A stretch of 64,000 nucleotides of DNA, taken from positions 1-64,000 of the forward strand of contig CAIVVT010000178.1 of NCBI GenBank assembly GCA_903909435.1. Reading direction: 5' to 3'. Position 1 is the stretch's first letter. Each line of letters starts with the position of its first letter. Below, piece by piece: positions 40,900 to 49,262 of the stretch. Source of the stretch: an uncultured Acidobacteriia bacterium (lineage in GTDB: Bacteria > Acidobacteriota > Terriglobia > Bryobacterales > Bryobacteraceae). A program made the position numbers and the translations under genes. The notes beneath the pieces are model-generated. The model searched no databases and was not told the DNA's origin. It saw only the letters and a program-made list of their open reading frames with translations.

Positions 40900-43380
40900 T
40901 CAATTCGTCGGGCATGCCGCGCCCGCTTTCGTTTCGATGATTCGGATTCTTGACACGGAGATATCCAGATTACCGGCCGTTTCCAGATGCAAAACAGTCG
41001 GCGTACGACGTAGGTCCTGCGCTGAGAAGCAGGACAGCGGAACGGCCAAGGTCGCATAGCTACCGACCGGCAGGGCGCTGAGCTGACCTGCTATCGGCAA
41101 CGACGCCGATCCTATGCTAAGTCTTGCGGTTCCCGACGGCGCCGTGTTGATCCTGACAGTGAGCGACAACATCATGGCGCCATTTGCCTCGCGGCTGAGA
41201 TCGCTTGGCGTATCTGCGCCGACTTCGAACCACGCGGCCGACTTGCCGTTCCACACCAGGTGCAGGGCCAAGTCTGCTTGCGGTTCCACCATCAGACCGG
41301 CTGAGCCATACAACGTCGTACGCGTCCCGACATAGTCCATGTGTGGGGCGTTGCTGTCTCCGATGGAGAGCTTGTAGCCGTTCCAGGCCGTTCCCTTAGC
41401 GAAGAACACGTTCCTTTCCCCATACTTCGCACTGTCCTTTACCTCTGGCAGTATGGGCGTTTGGGCAGGCATGGCGTAGCTCAGTCCGTAGCCCAAGGCA
41501 AACTGCGGGCGATAGTTCGCATCGCCAACATTGAGAGGAGTCTGGTCGGGGCGCGCCGGCCAGGAGAAGCTGAGCCTGCCGGTGAAATCGCTCTTTCCTA
41601 GCAGCACATCTGCTACCCCTTGACCTTCCGATCCTGGTAGCCAAGCTTCCACGAACGCATCTGCGGCGTTGATCTGCGGGTTTACATAAAGCGCCCTGCC
41701 CGAGAGCATCACAGCGACCACTGGAATCCCGCGTGCCTTCAGCTTCTTTATCAGTTCGAGTGTTTCGCCGCCATCGTGGTGCAAAGCTACGTCCGGCTGG
41801 TCGCCCATGTATTCGGCGTATGGCACTTCTCCGAACACAACGACGGCAACATCGGGCTTTTGCGCAGAAGTGCCGTCAGGGCTGAGCAGTGCCAGCCCAC
41901 CCCCCGCATCGATCTCTGCCTTGAGTCCTTCATAAATGGATGTGGCGCCGGGGAAGTCGTCCCTCCCGTTATCCGTGCCTTGCCAGCTCAGCGTCCAGCC
42001 CCCCGCCTGCATGGCGATGTTGTCGGCGCCGTCACCTGCGATCAGCACGCTCGAACTCGGCTTGATCGGCAGAACCCCATTGTTCTTCAGGAGCACGAGG
42101 GACTCGCGCACTGCCCTGCGCGCGACAGTGCGATGTGCGGCCGAGCCGATCGGGGCAAATGTGGCCGGTCGCCGGTCGGGTGGAGGCTCATCGAACACGC
42201 CCATGCGCATCTTAACGCGCAGGATGCGGCGGACTGCATCGTCAAGTCGCTCAATCGGGATGGTACCGTCTTTGACCTCTCTGACTAGGTTGGCATACAA
42301 CGCCTTCCACTCTTTCGGCTGGTTGAAGATATCGATTCCGGCATTGAATGCCGCCGGGCAATCAGACTCGGTACATCCGGGAATCTGGCCATGCGCCAAC
42401 CAATCCCCCATGATGAAACCATCCATGCCCATCCGGCCTTTGAGTACGTCCGTCAGAAGCGCTTTGTTCGCATGCATCCTGACTCCATGCCAGGAATTGA
42501 AAGATGCCATGACGGATTGCGTGCCCGCGTTGACGGCCTGCGTATATCCCGCGGCATGCAGTCTGATCAGATCGGCCTCGCTTGCCAGCGAGTCGCCCTC
42601 ATCTCGTCCGCCATCTGTCGATCCGTCCCCGAGGAAGTGCTTCGTACTGGAAATCACATGCGTCTGATCGAGAAATGTTTCCCCCGATCCTTGAACACCT
42701 GAGACCATGGCGGCCGCGTATTCAGCGACGATCTTGGGATCTTCCGAGTAACTCTCATAGGTGCGACCCCACCGGTCGTCGCGGGCCACTGCAATGGTTG
42801 GCGAGAACGACCAGTCCATTCCCGTTGAACGCACCTCGGCGGCGGTCGCTTCGCCGATCTGCCGGATGAGTTCCGGATCATGCGCCGCGCCCAGCCCGAT
42901 ATTGTGCGGAAACACTGTCGCGCCGTAGACGTTGTTGTGTCCGTGTACAGCGTCCGACGCCCAAATCAGCGGGATGCGGATACGGTTCGCCGGATCCACC
43001 GAGGCATCGTAGTACGGCTCGATCAGACTGACCCAGTCTTGCACGCTCGAATGTTTGTTCCCGCCCGGTACTCCACCGCCGCCATTCTCGATCGAGCCTA
43101 TGTGATAGGTGATGACGTCCTTGGGCGTGATCGTCTTCCATTCCGGCTGGATGACCTGGCCCACCTTCTCCTCAACGCTCATCGATTTCAGCAGGCCATC
43201 GATGCGGCCCTCTGTCCTGCGATCGAGGCCGATCGGCGACTTGCTGGCCGGCCATAGCTCGGGATGAACGACCGGACCTTGGCTATTGGGCTGGTTCTGC
43301 TGAGCGCGAGTGGGAACTCGCGCCGCCAGGGAAATAACCACCGCAAAGCCGGCGCGAATTAGAATTGAATCGAATTTCAT
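40900..43380 (-). CDS. Glycoside hydrolase family 3, periplasmic or secreted beta-glucosidase-like enzyme
   Basis: ATG 43380 has AAGGA 9 bases upstream. A signal peptide (LIRAGFAVVISLAARVPTRA) precedes the GH3 barrel: VGQVIQPEWKTITPKDV near 75, LIWASDAVHGHNNVYGATVF near 135, KHFLGDGSTDGGRDEGD near 245, with the nucleophile Asp in GMDGFIMGDWLAHGQ near 325. The C-terminal half has VVFGEVPYAEYMGDQ and LPGSEGQGVADVLLGKSDF. A final 160 residues form a beta-rich tail resembling exo-1,3/1,4-glucanases of the ExoP type. The 826 residues probably release glucose from beta-glucan oligosaccharides. Confidence 0.9.
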   Translation of the reverse strand: MKFDSILIRAGFAVVISLAARVPTRAQQNQPNSQGPVVHPELWPASKSPIGLDRRTEGRIDGLLKSMSVEEKVGQVIQPEWKTITPKDVITYHIGSIENGGGGVPGGNKHSSVQDWVSLIEPYYDASVDPANRIRIPLIWASDAVHGHNNVYGATVFPHNIGLGAAHDPELIRQIGEATAAEVRSTGMDWSFSPTIAVARDDRWGRTYESYSEDPKIVAEYAAAMVSGVQGSGETFLDQTHVISSTKHFLGDGSTDGGRDEGDSLASEADLIRLHAAGYTQAVNAGTQSVMASFNSWHGVRMHANKALLTDVLKGRMGMDGFIMGDWLAHGQIPGCTESDCPAAFNAGIDIFNQPKEWKALYANLVREVKDGTIPIERLDDAVRRILRVKMRMGVFDEPPPDRRPATFAPIGSAAHRTVARRAVRESLVLLKNNGVLPIKPSSSVLIAGDGADNIAMQAGGWTLSWQGTDNGRDDFPGATSIYEGLKAEIDAGGGLALLSPDGTSAQKPDVAVVVFGEVPYAEYMGDQPDVALHHDGGETLELIKKLKARGIPVVAVMLSGRALYVNPQINAADAFVEAWLPGSEGQGVADVLLGKSDFTGRLSFSWPARPDQTPLNVGDANYRPQFALGYGLSYAMPAQTPILPEVKDSAKYGERNVFFAKGTAWNGYKLSIGDSNAPHMDYVGTRTTLYGSAGLMVEPQADLALHLVWNGKSAAWFEVGADTPSDLSREANGAMMLSLTVRINTAPSGTARLSIGSASLPIAGQLSALPVGSYATLAVPLSCFSAQDLRRTPTVLHLETAGNLDISVSRIRIIETKAGAACPTN

Positions 43381-43419
43381 CACAACGAATCCTTCCGTGC
43401 CATGCTTGCCGCCGGTCTC

Positions 43420-45111
43420 CTACCAGAAGACGACATACAAAGCTGCCAGCAAACCGAATACGGTCAATGCGCCCGCCAGGAATCCATTCGACACCCTGAA
43501 GAACGATGCGTCGACCGCCAAAGCGACGCCGGCTGGACCTTCACCGCCCGGAGGCGCCGGCCGTCTTCCGAGCAGACTGATCAGAATCATCCCTACCATG
43601 CAGAAAATGAAGACGCCCCCCATGCGATCCAGGAATGGAATCTCATAAAGGCCGGCCTGGTTCAGCCTGGAGAAGCCGAAGGAGGCGAGCCAGGAAAGAT
43701 TCGTCCATCGTGGAAGAACTTCAAGGAAGCAGGAACAGGCGAAGCCACCCAGAGTTGCAAAGAGCGCCGCATTGGAGGTCGCGCGTTTCCAGAAGAAGCC
43801 CATAACAAACATGGCGAAGATTCCCGGGCTCACGAACCCCGTGTATCTCTGGATGAACTGAAAGCCGCCTTCCTTGTCAATGCCCAGGTGCGGCGCGATC
43901 AGGATCGCAATCGCCATCGCCACGACAATCACGCACTTACCGATCCATACGATCTTCTTTTCGTCAACCTCCGGGTGGAGATACCGCTTGTAGATATCGA
44001 GCGTGAAAATGGTGGCGATGCTGTTCGCTTTTCCAGCCAACGAAGCCACAACCGCCGCGGTGAGTGCGGCAAACGCGAGGCCCTTCATGCCGGTGGGCAG
44101 TAGGTTCAGCAAGACTGGGTAGGCCTTGTCGGAATTCACTTTTCCTGCGAGCAGCAACTCATCATGAAAGGAGCCTTGTTGACACAAGACATATGCGGCG
44201 ATACCGGGTAGAACGACAATCACTGGCATCATTAGCTTCAGAAAAGATGCAAATAACAGACCGTTGCGCGCCGTAGGCAAGCTGGCTCCGAGAGCCCGCT
44301 GTGTGATGTATTGATTGCAGCCCCAGTAACTCAGATGAGAAACCCACATTCCTCCAATCAATACCGTCAGGCCAGGCAGATCGATGTAGTTTGGATTGTC
44401 TCTCTTCAGGATCATGTGAAAATGATCGCTTGCGTGGGTCATCGTCAGATTGAAGCCGTTGATGACCCCAGTCGTTCCGAACTGTTGAGAAACTAGATTC
44501 AGGGCGAGATAGGTGGTGACCAGGCCTCCGAGGACAAGAAAGAACACTTGGATGACGTCGGTATATCCAATGACTTTCATGCCTCCCAGCGTGATGACTA
44601 GGGCAAAAACTGCGAGTGCCATCATGCACACATTGTGATCGAGGCCGGAAATAGCGTTAATGGCGAGAGCGCCGAGATAGAGAATCGAAGTGAGATTCAC
44701 CACGACATAGAGCAGTAGCCAGAAGACCGCCATGATCATCGCCACAGTGCCGTTATAGCGTTGGCGCAAGAACTGCGGCATAGTGTAAATCTTGTTCGTC
44801 AGATAAACCGGCATGAAGAACACCGCTACGATCAGCAGCGTGGCCGCCGCCAGCCATTCGTACGAGGCGATGGCCAAACCCATCTTAAAGCCGGATCCGC
44901 TCATGCCGATCATCTGCTCGGCGGAGATGTTTGAAGCGATAAGGGAGGCGCCGATTGCCCACCAGGTTAGGGTGCCTTCGGCCAGAAAGTAGTCCTTCGA
45001 CGAAGCCGCCGCTGCCTTCTTCTTCGTATAGATCCAACATCCGTAACCGGAAACGATGAGGAAATAGACGAGGAAGACGAGATAGTCAGCGAAATGGAGC
45101 GTTTGTTGCAT
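43420..45111 (-). CDS. Sodium:solute symporter (SSS family), sugar transporter
   Basis: An inner-membrane symporter of 563 residues with about 14 helices. It shows YFLAEGTLTWWAIGASLIAS near 41, SAEQMIGMSGSGFKMGLA near 65, RQRYNGTVAMIMAVFWLLLY near 115 and YITQRALGASLPTARNGL near 265, features of the SGLT-like branch. The C-terminal helix is set off by a polar stretch (GRRPAPPGGEGPAGV). Lying between GH3 and an aldo/keto reductase in the same operon, it probably imports the sugar freed by GH3, driven by sodium. Substrate specificity is inferred. Confidence 0.9.
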   Translation of the reverse strand: MQQTLHFADYLVFLVYFLIVSGYGCWIYTKKKAAAASSKDYFLAEGTLTWWAIGASLIASNISAEQMIGMSGSGFKMGLAIASYEWLAAATLLIVAVFFMPVYLTNKIYTMPQFLRQRYNGTVAMIMAVFWLLLYVVVNLTSILYLGALAINAISGLDHNVCMMALAVFALVITLGGMKVIGYTDVIQVFFLVLGGLVTTYLALNLVSQQFGTTGVINGFNLTMTHASDHFHMILKRDNPNYIDLPGLTVLIGGMWVSHLSYWGCNQYITQRALGASLPTARNGLLFASFLKLMMPVIVVLPGIAAYVLCQQGSFHDELLLAGKVNSDKAYPVLLNLLPTGMKGLAFAALTAAVVASLAGKANSIATIFTLDIYKRYLHPEVDEKKIVWIGKCVIVVAMAIAILIAPHLGIDKEGGFQFIQRYTGFVSPGIFAMFVMGFFWKRATSNAALFATLGGFACSCFLEVLPRWTNLSWLASFGFSRLNQAGLYEIPFLDRMGGVFIFCMVGMILISLLGRRPAPPGGEGPAGVALAVDASFFRVSNGFLAGALTVFGLLAALYVVFW

Positions 45112-45191
45112 GGCGATGTCGTCGTGAGGACTGTTGAACCTTAACAGTGTGTAGTGAACGCGAGTGGTGCTTGACTAATCCCGATAGCGGC

Positions 45192-46097
45192 TCATGGGAT
45201 CTTTCGGCCTTGCGCCGCTTCCCAAAGCGCATACCAGTCTTCGCGTTCCATCGCGATTGCCTCGGACCGCGCTGCGGACCGGAGCCGCTCCGGGTTGTTC
45301 GTACCGATGACCGGGAGCGGGCGCGCTGGGTGCGCAAGGATCCAGGCGTAGGCAAGCTGTTCCAGCGTTGCCCCGTCGTAGCGGCTCGACATGCTCTTCG
45401 CCGCCACCGCCAGTCGATTAGCGGCGGGATTGGTTGGATCGAAGATCCGCCCGCCCGCAAGCGGACTCCACGCCATTGGCGGCACTCCGAGTTTCTCGCA
45501 TTGATGCAGGGTGCCGTCCTCGATCGGCTCCGGGTGCAACAGGTGAAACTCAATCTGGTTGGTAACGAGCGGTTTTTCCATGTGCGTGCTCAACAGGTCG
45601 AACTGCGAAACGCTGAAGTTAGATGCGCCCGCCTCACGGATCTTGCCTGTGCGCAACAACTCATTCAATCCCGCGGCCGTGTCATCAGCACGTGTGAGCC
45701 AGTCGGGGCGATGCACGAGAAAGAGATCCACGTGGTCTGTGCCGAGCAGGCTCAGGGACTGCTCAAGACTCCTGATGAGGCGCGGACCGCTGGCATCGTA
45801 ATGTGCCGTGTGGCGCTCGGGACACTGCGGATAGGGCACATAAATGCCCGCTTTCGTGACGATCTCAATTCTGTCGCGCAGGCCCGGTGACAGCGCGAGC
45901 GCCGCGCCCAGCATTCGCTCGACCTCGTAGAGGCCGTAGATCTCGGCGGTGTCGATGGTCGTGATGCCGAGTTCGAGGCAGGCGTGCAGCCGGCGGTTGA
46001 CTTCCTGTGGGTTCGGCTCCGTGTCGAGCAGCCGCCAGGTGCCATAAACCATACGCGAGAAGTTCGGGCCGCGCTGAGAGAGTTGTGTTCGTTTCAC
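45192..46097 (-). CDS. Aldo/keto reductase
   Basis: An NADPH-dependent TIM-barrel reductase of 301 residues (GTG start). It has the catalytic Asp/Tyr in TIDTAEIYGLYEVERM near 50, Lys in VTKAGIYVPYPQCPER near 82, and His in HVDLFLVHRPDW near 122. The cofactor part is PLPVIGTNNPERLRSAARSE near 265. It resembles the YdhF group, which acts on aldehydes or keto sugars. It lies in the symporter-GH3 operon and may process the imported sugar or a keto intermediate. No good ribosome-binding site precedes the GTG, so a later start is possible. Confidence 0.88.
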   Translation of the reverse strand: MKRTQLSQRGPNFSRMVYGTWRLLDTEPNPQEVNRRLHACLELGITTIDTAEIYGLYEVERMLGAALALSPGLRDRIEIVTKAGIYVPYPQCPERHTAHYDASGPRLIRSLEQSLSLLGTDHVDLFLVHRPDWLTRADDTAAGLNELLRTGKIREAGASNFSVSQFDLLSTHMEKPLVTNQIEFHLLHPEPIEDGTLHQCEKLGVPPMAWSPLAGGRIFDPTNPAANRLAVAAKSMSSRYDGATLEQLAYAWILAHPARPLPVIGTNNPERLRSAARSEAIAMEREDWYALWEAAQGRKIP

Positions 46098-46113
46098 GGG
46101 TTTCGGGAGGGGC

Positions 46114-46773
46114 CTATTTCGATTCAGAATACTCGCGGAATGCAGCCTGGGCCGTGACTTCTGGGTTGTGCGACGTCAGCGCCATGCCAACTTTGACAGT
46201 GTTGGCCAGCATCAGTTCTTTCTCCGCGTACTGCTTCCAGGTCTTGCCATCGGTGGATGCATAAGCCGAGAATTGGTGCCCTCTCCGCGCCACCCGCAGC
46301 CAGGAGTTCGGATAGGCAGCGGGAAACTCTGGCGGCGCAGGGGGCGTGACCGCGGGATAGATCGCTTGGCAGTTGACGCCTAACGCCGGACGATACTGCA
46401 TCTCATACGCTCCGAGATTGTTGTTCCGCGGTTCGTCGTCCGGGAACACGAAAAACATCAGGTGGGCGCTACCGGATTCCAAGCTCTCACGAATCATCAG
46501 GCCCGCCTTGGAATACAGATGCGCCGGCGTGAAACTCTCGACACGGACCGCGATGTCGAAGTCGTCGGCGATGTCATGGAAGAGAAAATGAAACTGATCG
46601 GCATTCTCCCAAATGTCGGCCCCGCCTGCGACGATGTCCCAACCGGTTCCAACCGGCTTCGCGGAGCCAGCCAACTGTGGTGAACCCACATCGACATTGG
46701 TGAAGCAGCCAATTGGCTGCGCCGGAGCTGGGCGCAAGCCGCGGGGGTCGTTGGGTTGAGGCGATTCGGCCAT
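46114..46773 (-). CDS. DUF1349 lectin-like protein
   Basis: AAGGAG lies 9 bases before ATG 46773. The 219 residues form a jelly-roll domain: DIVAGGADIWENADQFHFLF near 47, DFDIAVRVESFTPAHLYSKA near 72, GLMIRESLESGSAHLMFFVF, and YPNSWLRVARRGHQFSAYAS near 157. This is the DUF1349 concanavalin-like fold linked to glycan enzymes. It lacks a signal peptide, so it may act in the cytosol. It is the first gene of the glycan operon, 16 bases before the aldo/keto reductase. It may bind carbohydrate; no catalytic role is known to me. Confidence 0.75.
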   Translation of the reverse strand: MAESPQPNDPRGLRPAPAQPIGCFTNVDVGSPQLAGSAKPVGTGWDIVAGGADIWENADQFHFLFHDIADDFDIAVRVESFTPAHLYSKAGLMIRESLESGSAHLMFFVFPDDEPRNNNLGAYEMQYRPALGVNCQAIYPAVTPPAPPEFPAAYPNSWLRVARRGHQFSAYASTDGKTWKQYAEKELMLANTVKVGMALTSHNPEVTAQAAFREYSESK

Positions 46774-47508
46774 TGTAAGGGGCTCCTTGAGGTCTGGTGG
46801 TAATTCTGTGGATACAACTGGAGGTCAGGCTCCAGGGCTGCTGAGTATTTTCGCGCGGTGGCACTTGGTAGCGGACGAACGGAGCGCGTGCTGGTCGCCG
46901 GGCGAGAGTTGCGGAGAGGAATCGTATCTTGATTTTCAGCCAGGGATTGCTGAATTCGACCGTAGCCTCGTGCCTAACGACGTGGGAACGACCGTATTGC
47001 CGGTGGCGCGTCTTGCCTTTGCCAGGCAAGAGTCGGCATCGGTATCCTTGCGATGTGTTGGGCTCGTACCGGACAGATCCCTCGAAGGGGCTAGGAGTTG
47101 AATACCTTGTCACGGCAATTCGCACAGCGATTCACAATGTGAAACGATCCGTACCATATTTCGACCTCAAGTCTAATTTGCATCCAAACGCTTGTCAACG
47201 GCGGTACGCGCGCTTTGATCGCCTTTTCTCAGGTCCCCGGGCGACCCGCGTTCGTATCGCGATGCTGAGCGGTCGTGAGGGGTCTCCTCAGGCAAATTGA
47301 GGGCTTGGGAACGTGGTGCCTGCCTCAATCTGCTCCTAGCGGCGAAGGCACCTGACGGATCTACGCCGACAGTCACCGCGTCCCATTACGATGAGAATCG
47401 GGCTGAACCTTACTCGCGGCGGGCGAGTCTAGCGGCCAAAACCCGCCGCGCGGAATCCGGTATCAGTCCATCACGAACTGGTTTGCGATATAGAATTCCG
47501 CTACCCGA
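46774..47508. other. Regulatory gap upstream of the glycan operon
   Basis: 735 bases without a convincing gene; the plus-strand frames lack initiation signals. It should contain the promoter of the DUF1349 operon, and it holds a palindromic site at 47129-47145. Confidence 0.5.
47129..47145. promoter_or_regulatory. Palindromic operator candidate, site 1
   Basis: GATTCACAATGTGAAAC contains the perfect inverted repeat TTCACA-A-TGTGAA. Its reverse complement, GTTTCACATTGTGAATC, shares its first 12 bases with the site overlapping the IclR start. It lies about 356 bases upstream of the DUF1349 gene and downstream of the iclR-type gene. Confidence 0.5.
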
Positions 47509-48288
47509 CTAACGTTGCCGGGCGGCCAGCGACAACTCCTCACAAGCGGCCTTCAAGGCCGGAACCAGCGACAGGGCACGCTCCACGTCCATCCGAAAGA
47601 CGGGTCCCGAGATGCTCAACGCGGCGAAAACTTTACCGTCCTGCCCGAAAACAGGCGCGCCGATGCAGCGGCCCTCGATTTCGTTTTCCTGGTCGTCCAT
47701 CGCAAACCCCTGTTCGCGAACGCGCGAGATCTCGGCGAGGACTGCCTCCGGAGTTGTCAACGTGTGCGGCGTCAACTTCGGAGTTCCCTTTACGCGCAGC
47801 AGACGCAGACAATCCTTTTCCGACATGCCTGCGAGAAAGACCTTGCCGAGCGAGGTCGAATGCAAGTGGCGCCGGTTGCCAATTTTTGAAGACATTCGTA
47901 CAGCCTGAGGGCTCTCAACCGTATTGATCACCACCACTTCGCCGCCGTCCAGGATGCCCAGGTTGGTGGTCTCTTTGCAGCCATCCACTAGTCGCGAAAT
48001 GATCGGAGGCGCTATTCGGGTGAGATGTTGTTCAGCCGCTTCTGACCGCTGTAAGCTGAAGAATTTCTGAGAGATACGATACAGTCCATCGGGCGTACGG
48101 TCCAAGTAGCCGCGTCCCTCGAGGGTGGAGAGGATGCGGTAAACCGTAGCCTTGGGCATGGCCACAAGCCTCATCACTTCGGCCAGACGAAGGCCCGACT
48201 CGCTGGACCGGACCACCTCTAAGATGTCCAGAGTTTTGTGGAGAACACGTACACCGGGGTGGTCATTCTTGGCTACGGGCTCCATCAT
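47509..48288 (-). CDS. IclR-family transcriptional regulator
   Basis: The 259 residues have an N-terminal winged helix (VLHKTLDILEVVRSSESGLR, then EVMRLVAMPKATVYRILSTL near 40) and the IclR effector domain: RRHLHSTSLGKVFLAGMSE near 142, FAMDDQENEIEGRCIGAPVF near 197. KdgR is the best-known IclR relative, controlling pectin and uronate genes. The position between the kdu operon and the glycan-hydrolase operon supports a like role. Two in-frame ATGs (48288 and 48285) are possible starts. The palindrome at 48289-48305 directly adjoins the start, suggesting autoregulation. Confidence 0.9.
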   Translation of the reverse strand: MMEPVAKNDHPGVRVLHKTLDILEVVRSSESGLRLAEVMRLVAMPKATVYRILSTLEGRGYLDRTPDGLYRISQKFFSLQRSEAAEQHLTRIAPPIISRLVDGCKETTNLGILDGGEVVVINTVESPQAVRMSSKIGNRRHLHSTSLGKVFLAGMSEKDCLRLLRVKGTPKLTPHTLTTPEAVLAEISRVREQGFAMDDQENEIEGRCIGAPVFGQDGKVFAALSISGPVFRMDVERALSLVPALKAACEELSLAARQR

Positions 48289-48305
48289 GTTTCACATTGT
48301 AGTAC
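48289..48305. promoter_or_regulatory. Palindromic operator candidate, site 2
   Basis: GTTTCACATTGTAGTAC abuts the start codon of the IclR regulator. The left half matches site 1 exactly for 12 bases; the right half is imperfect. Binding here would block regulator expression. Confidence 0.45.
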
Positions 48306-48387
48306 GACGTTACTCGCCCAAAGGAACTTCCTGATTGACAGACTGGCTAATGGGACATAGACTGAGTGGCAAAATACGAAACGGCTT

Positions 48388-48404
48388 GTTCCACATTATG
48401 AACC
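48388..48404. promoter_or_regulatory. Palindromic operator candidate, site 3
   Basis: GTTCCACATTATGAACC, with GTTC/GAAC arms, lies just before the KduI/IolB gene. It differs from site 2 at two of the first 12 positions. It sits 3 bases from ATG 48408, which is odd for an operator and may mean the true start is ATG 48426. Confidence 0.5.
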
Positions 48405-48407
48405 GAA

Positions 48408-49262
48408 ATGGCATCGAGTGAACACATGACTAGCTGCACCACAATGACGTTTGAGGCATGCGTGCGCCGGGGGACACACCAGGCCAAAGGACGCAGATGG
48501 TGGCTGACGCCAGGCGAGAGTGCGATGCGGCAACTGCATTATGGCCGCATCATTCTGGCCGTGGGCGACGCGCCGGCGGAGTTCGGGACCGAAGGCCTTG
48601 AAACGGGCCTGATCTGTCTCAGCGGGCGGGCGCGAGTGGAGGTGGCCGGAGGATGCTTCATCTTGCACCAGTACGATGCACTCTACTTGCCACGCCAGTC
48701 AGCGGTCGCGGTCACGCCTGAAGGCGAGGGCTGCGATTTGGCCGAAGTTGCGGCTCCGGTGGACGGCGAATATCCGCTGCAATTCATCTCCTACGATGGC
48801 GTGCGGCAGGATCCGACGCTCCACTTCCGGGCCGGCGGACCGTCGAGCACGCGGAACTTGAACATACTGCTAGGCAAGAATGTACAGGCCGGCCGGATCT
48901 GCGCCGGAGTGACCTTCAGCGAAGCCGGTAACTGGACCTCATGGCCTCCGCATGAGCACGCGCGGATGCTCGAAGAGGCGTACGTCTATATCGCAATGCC
49001 TGCTCCCGCCTGGGGCATCCAACTGGTGTACACCGACCCGAAGAATCCTGAGCTCGCTGTCATCGTGCGGGAAGGGGACTGCGTGGCAATGCCGGCGGGC
49101 TATCACCCCAACGTCGCGGCGCCGGGCGGCTCTATCGGGTTCCTGTGGATGATGGCTGCCCACACGGAGGCGACAGATCGGCAGTTTGGCGTAGTCAACG
49201 TGCAGCCCGAGTACGCAGCGGGCGGCTCGGGGCTGGAGGCGTCTCAGGTGAGTGCGCGATGA
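48408..49262 (+). CDS. kduI: KduI/IolB-family isomerase, probable 5-keto-4-deoxyuronate isomerase
   Basis: A double-cupin protein of 284 residues. [20 protein letters not shown] near 64 is the N-terminal cupin. The metal site in the C-terminal cupin is [18 protein letters not shown] near 178-196, with further ligand His in [14 protein letters not shown] near 230. The PPHxHxxxLEE pattern is shared by KduI (uronate) and IolB (inositol). Neighbouring kduD and GH88 genes favour the uronate function, but motif-wise IolB cannot be excluded. ATG 48426 is an alternative start because the operator candidate leaves no room for a ribosome-binding site. Its TGA overlaps the next ATG. Confidence 0.8.
   Translation: MASSEHMTSCTTMTFEACVRRGTHQAKGRRWWLTPGESAMRQLHYGRIILAVGDAPAEFGTEGLETGLICLSGRARVEVAGGCFILHQYDALYLPRQSAVAVTPEGEGCDLAEVAAPVDGEYPLQFISYDGVRQDPTLHFRAGGPSSTRNLNILLGKNVQAGRICAGVTFSEAGNWTSWPPHEHARMLEEAYVYIAMPAPAWGIQLVYTDPKNPELAVIVREGDCVAMPAGYHPNVAAPGGSIGFLWMMAAHTEATDRQFGVVNVQPEYAAGGSGLEASQVSAR

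Noticed and set aside
46787-47101. 104-residue plus-strand open frame in the regulatory gap
   Set aside because: No initiation signal or family likeness; the stretch is better explained as the promoter region of the minus-strand operon.
48408-49262. Assignment as IolB of inositol breakdown
   Set aside because: The motif alone would allow it, but there are no other inositol genes, while kduD and GH88 are adjacent; IolB remains only an alternative.
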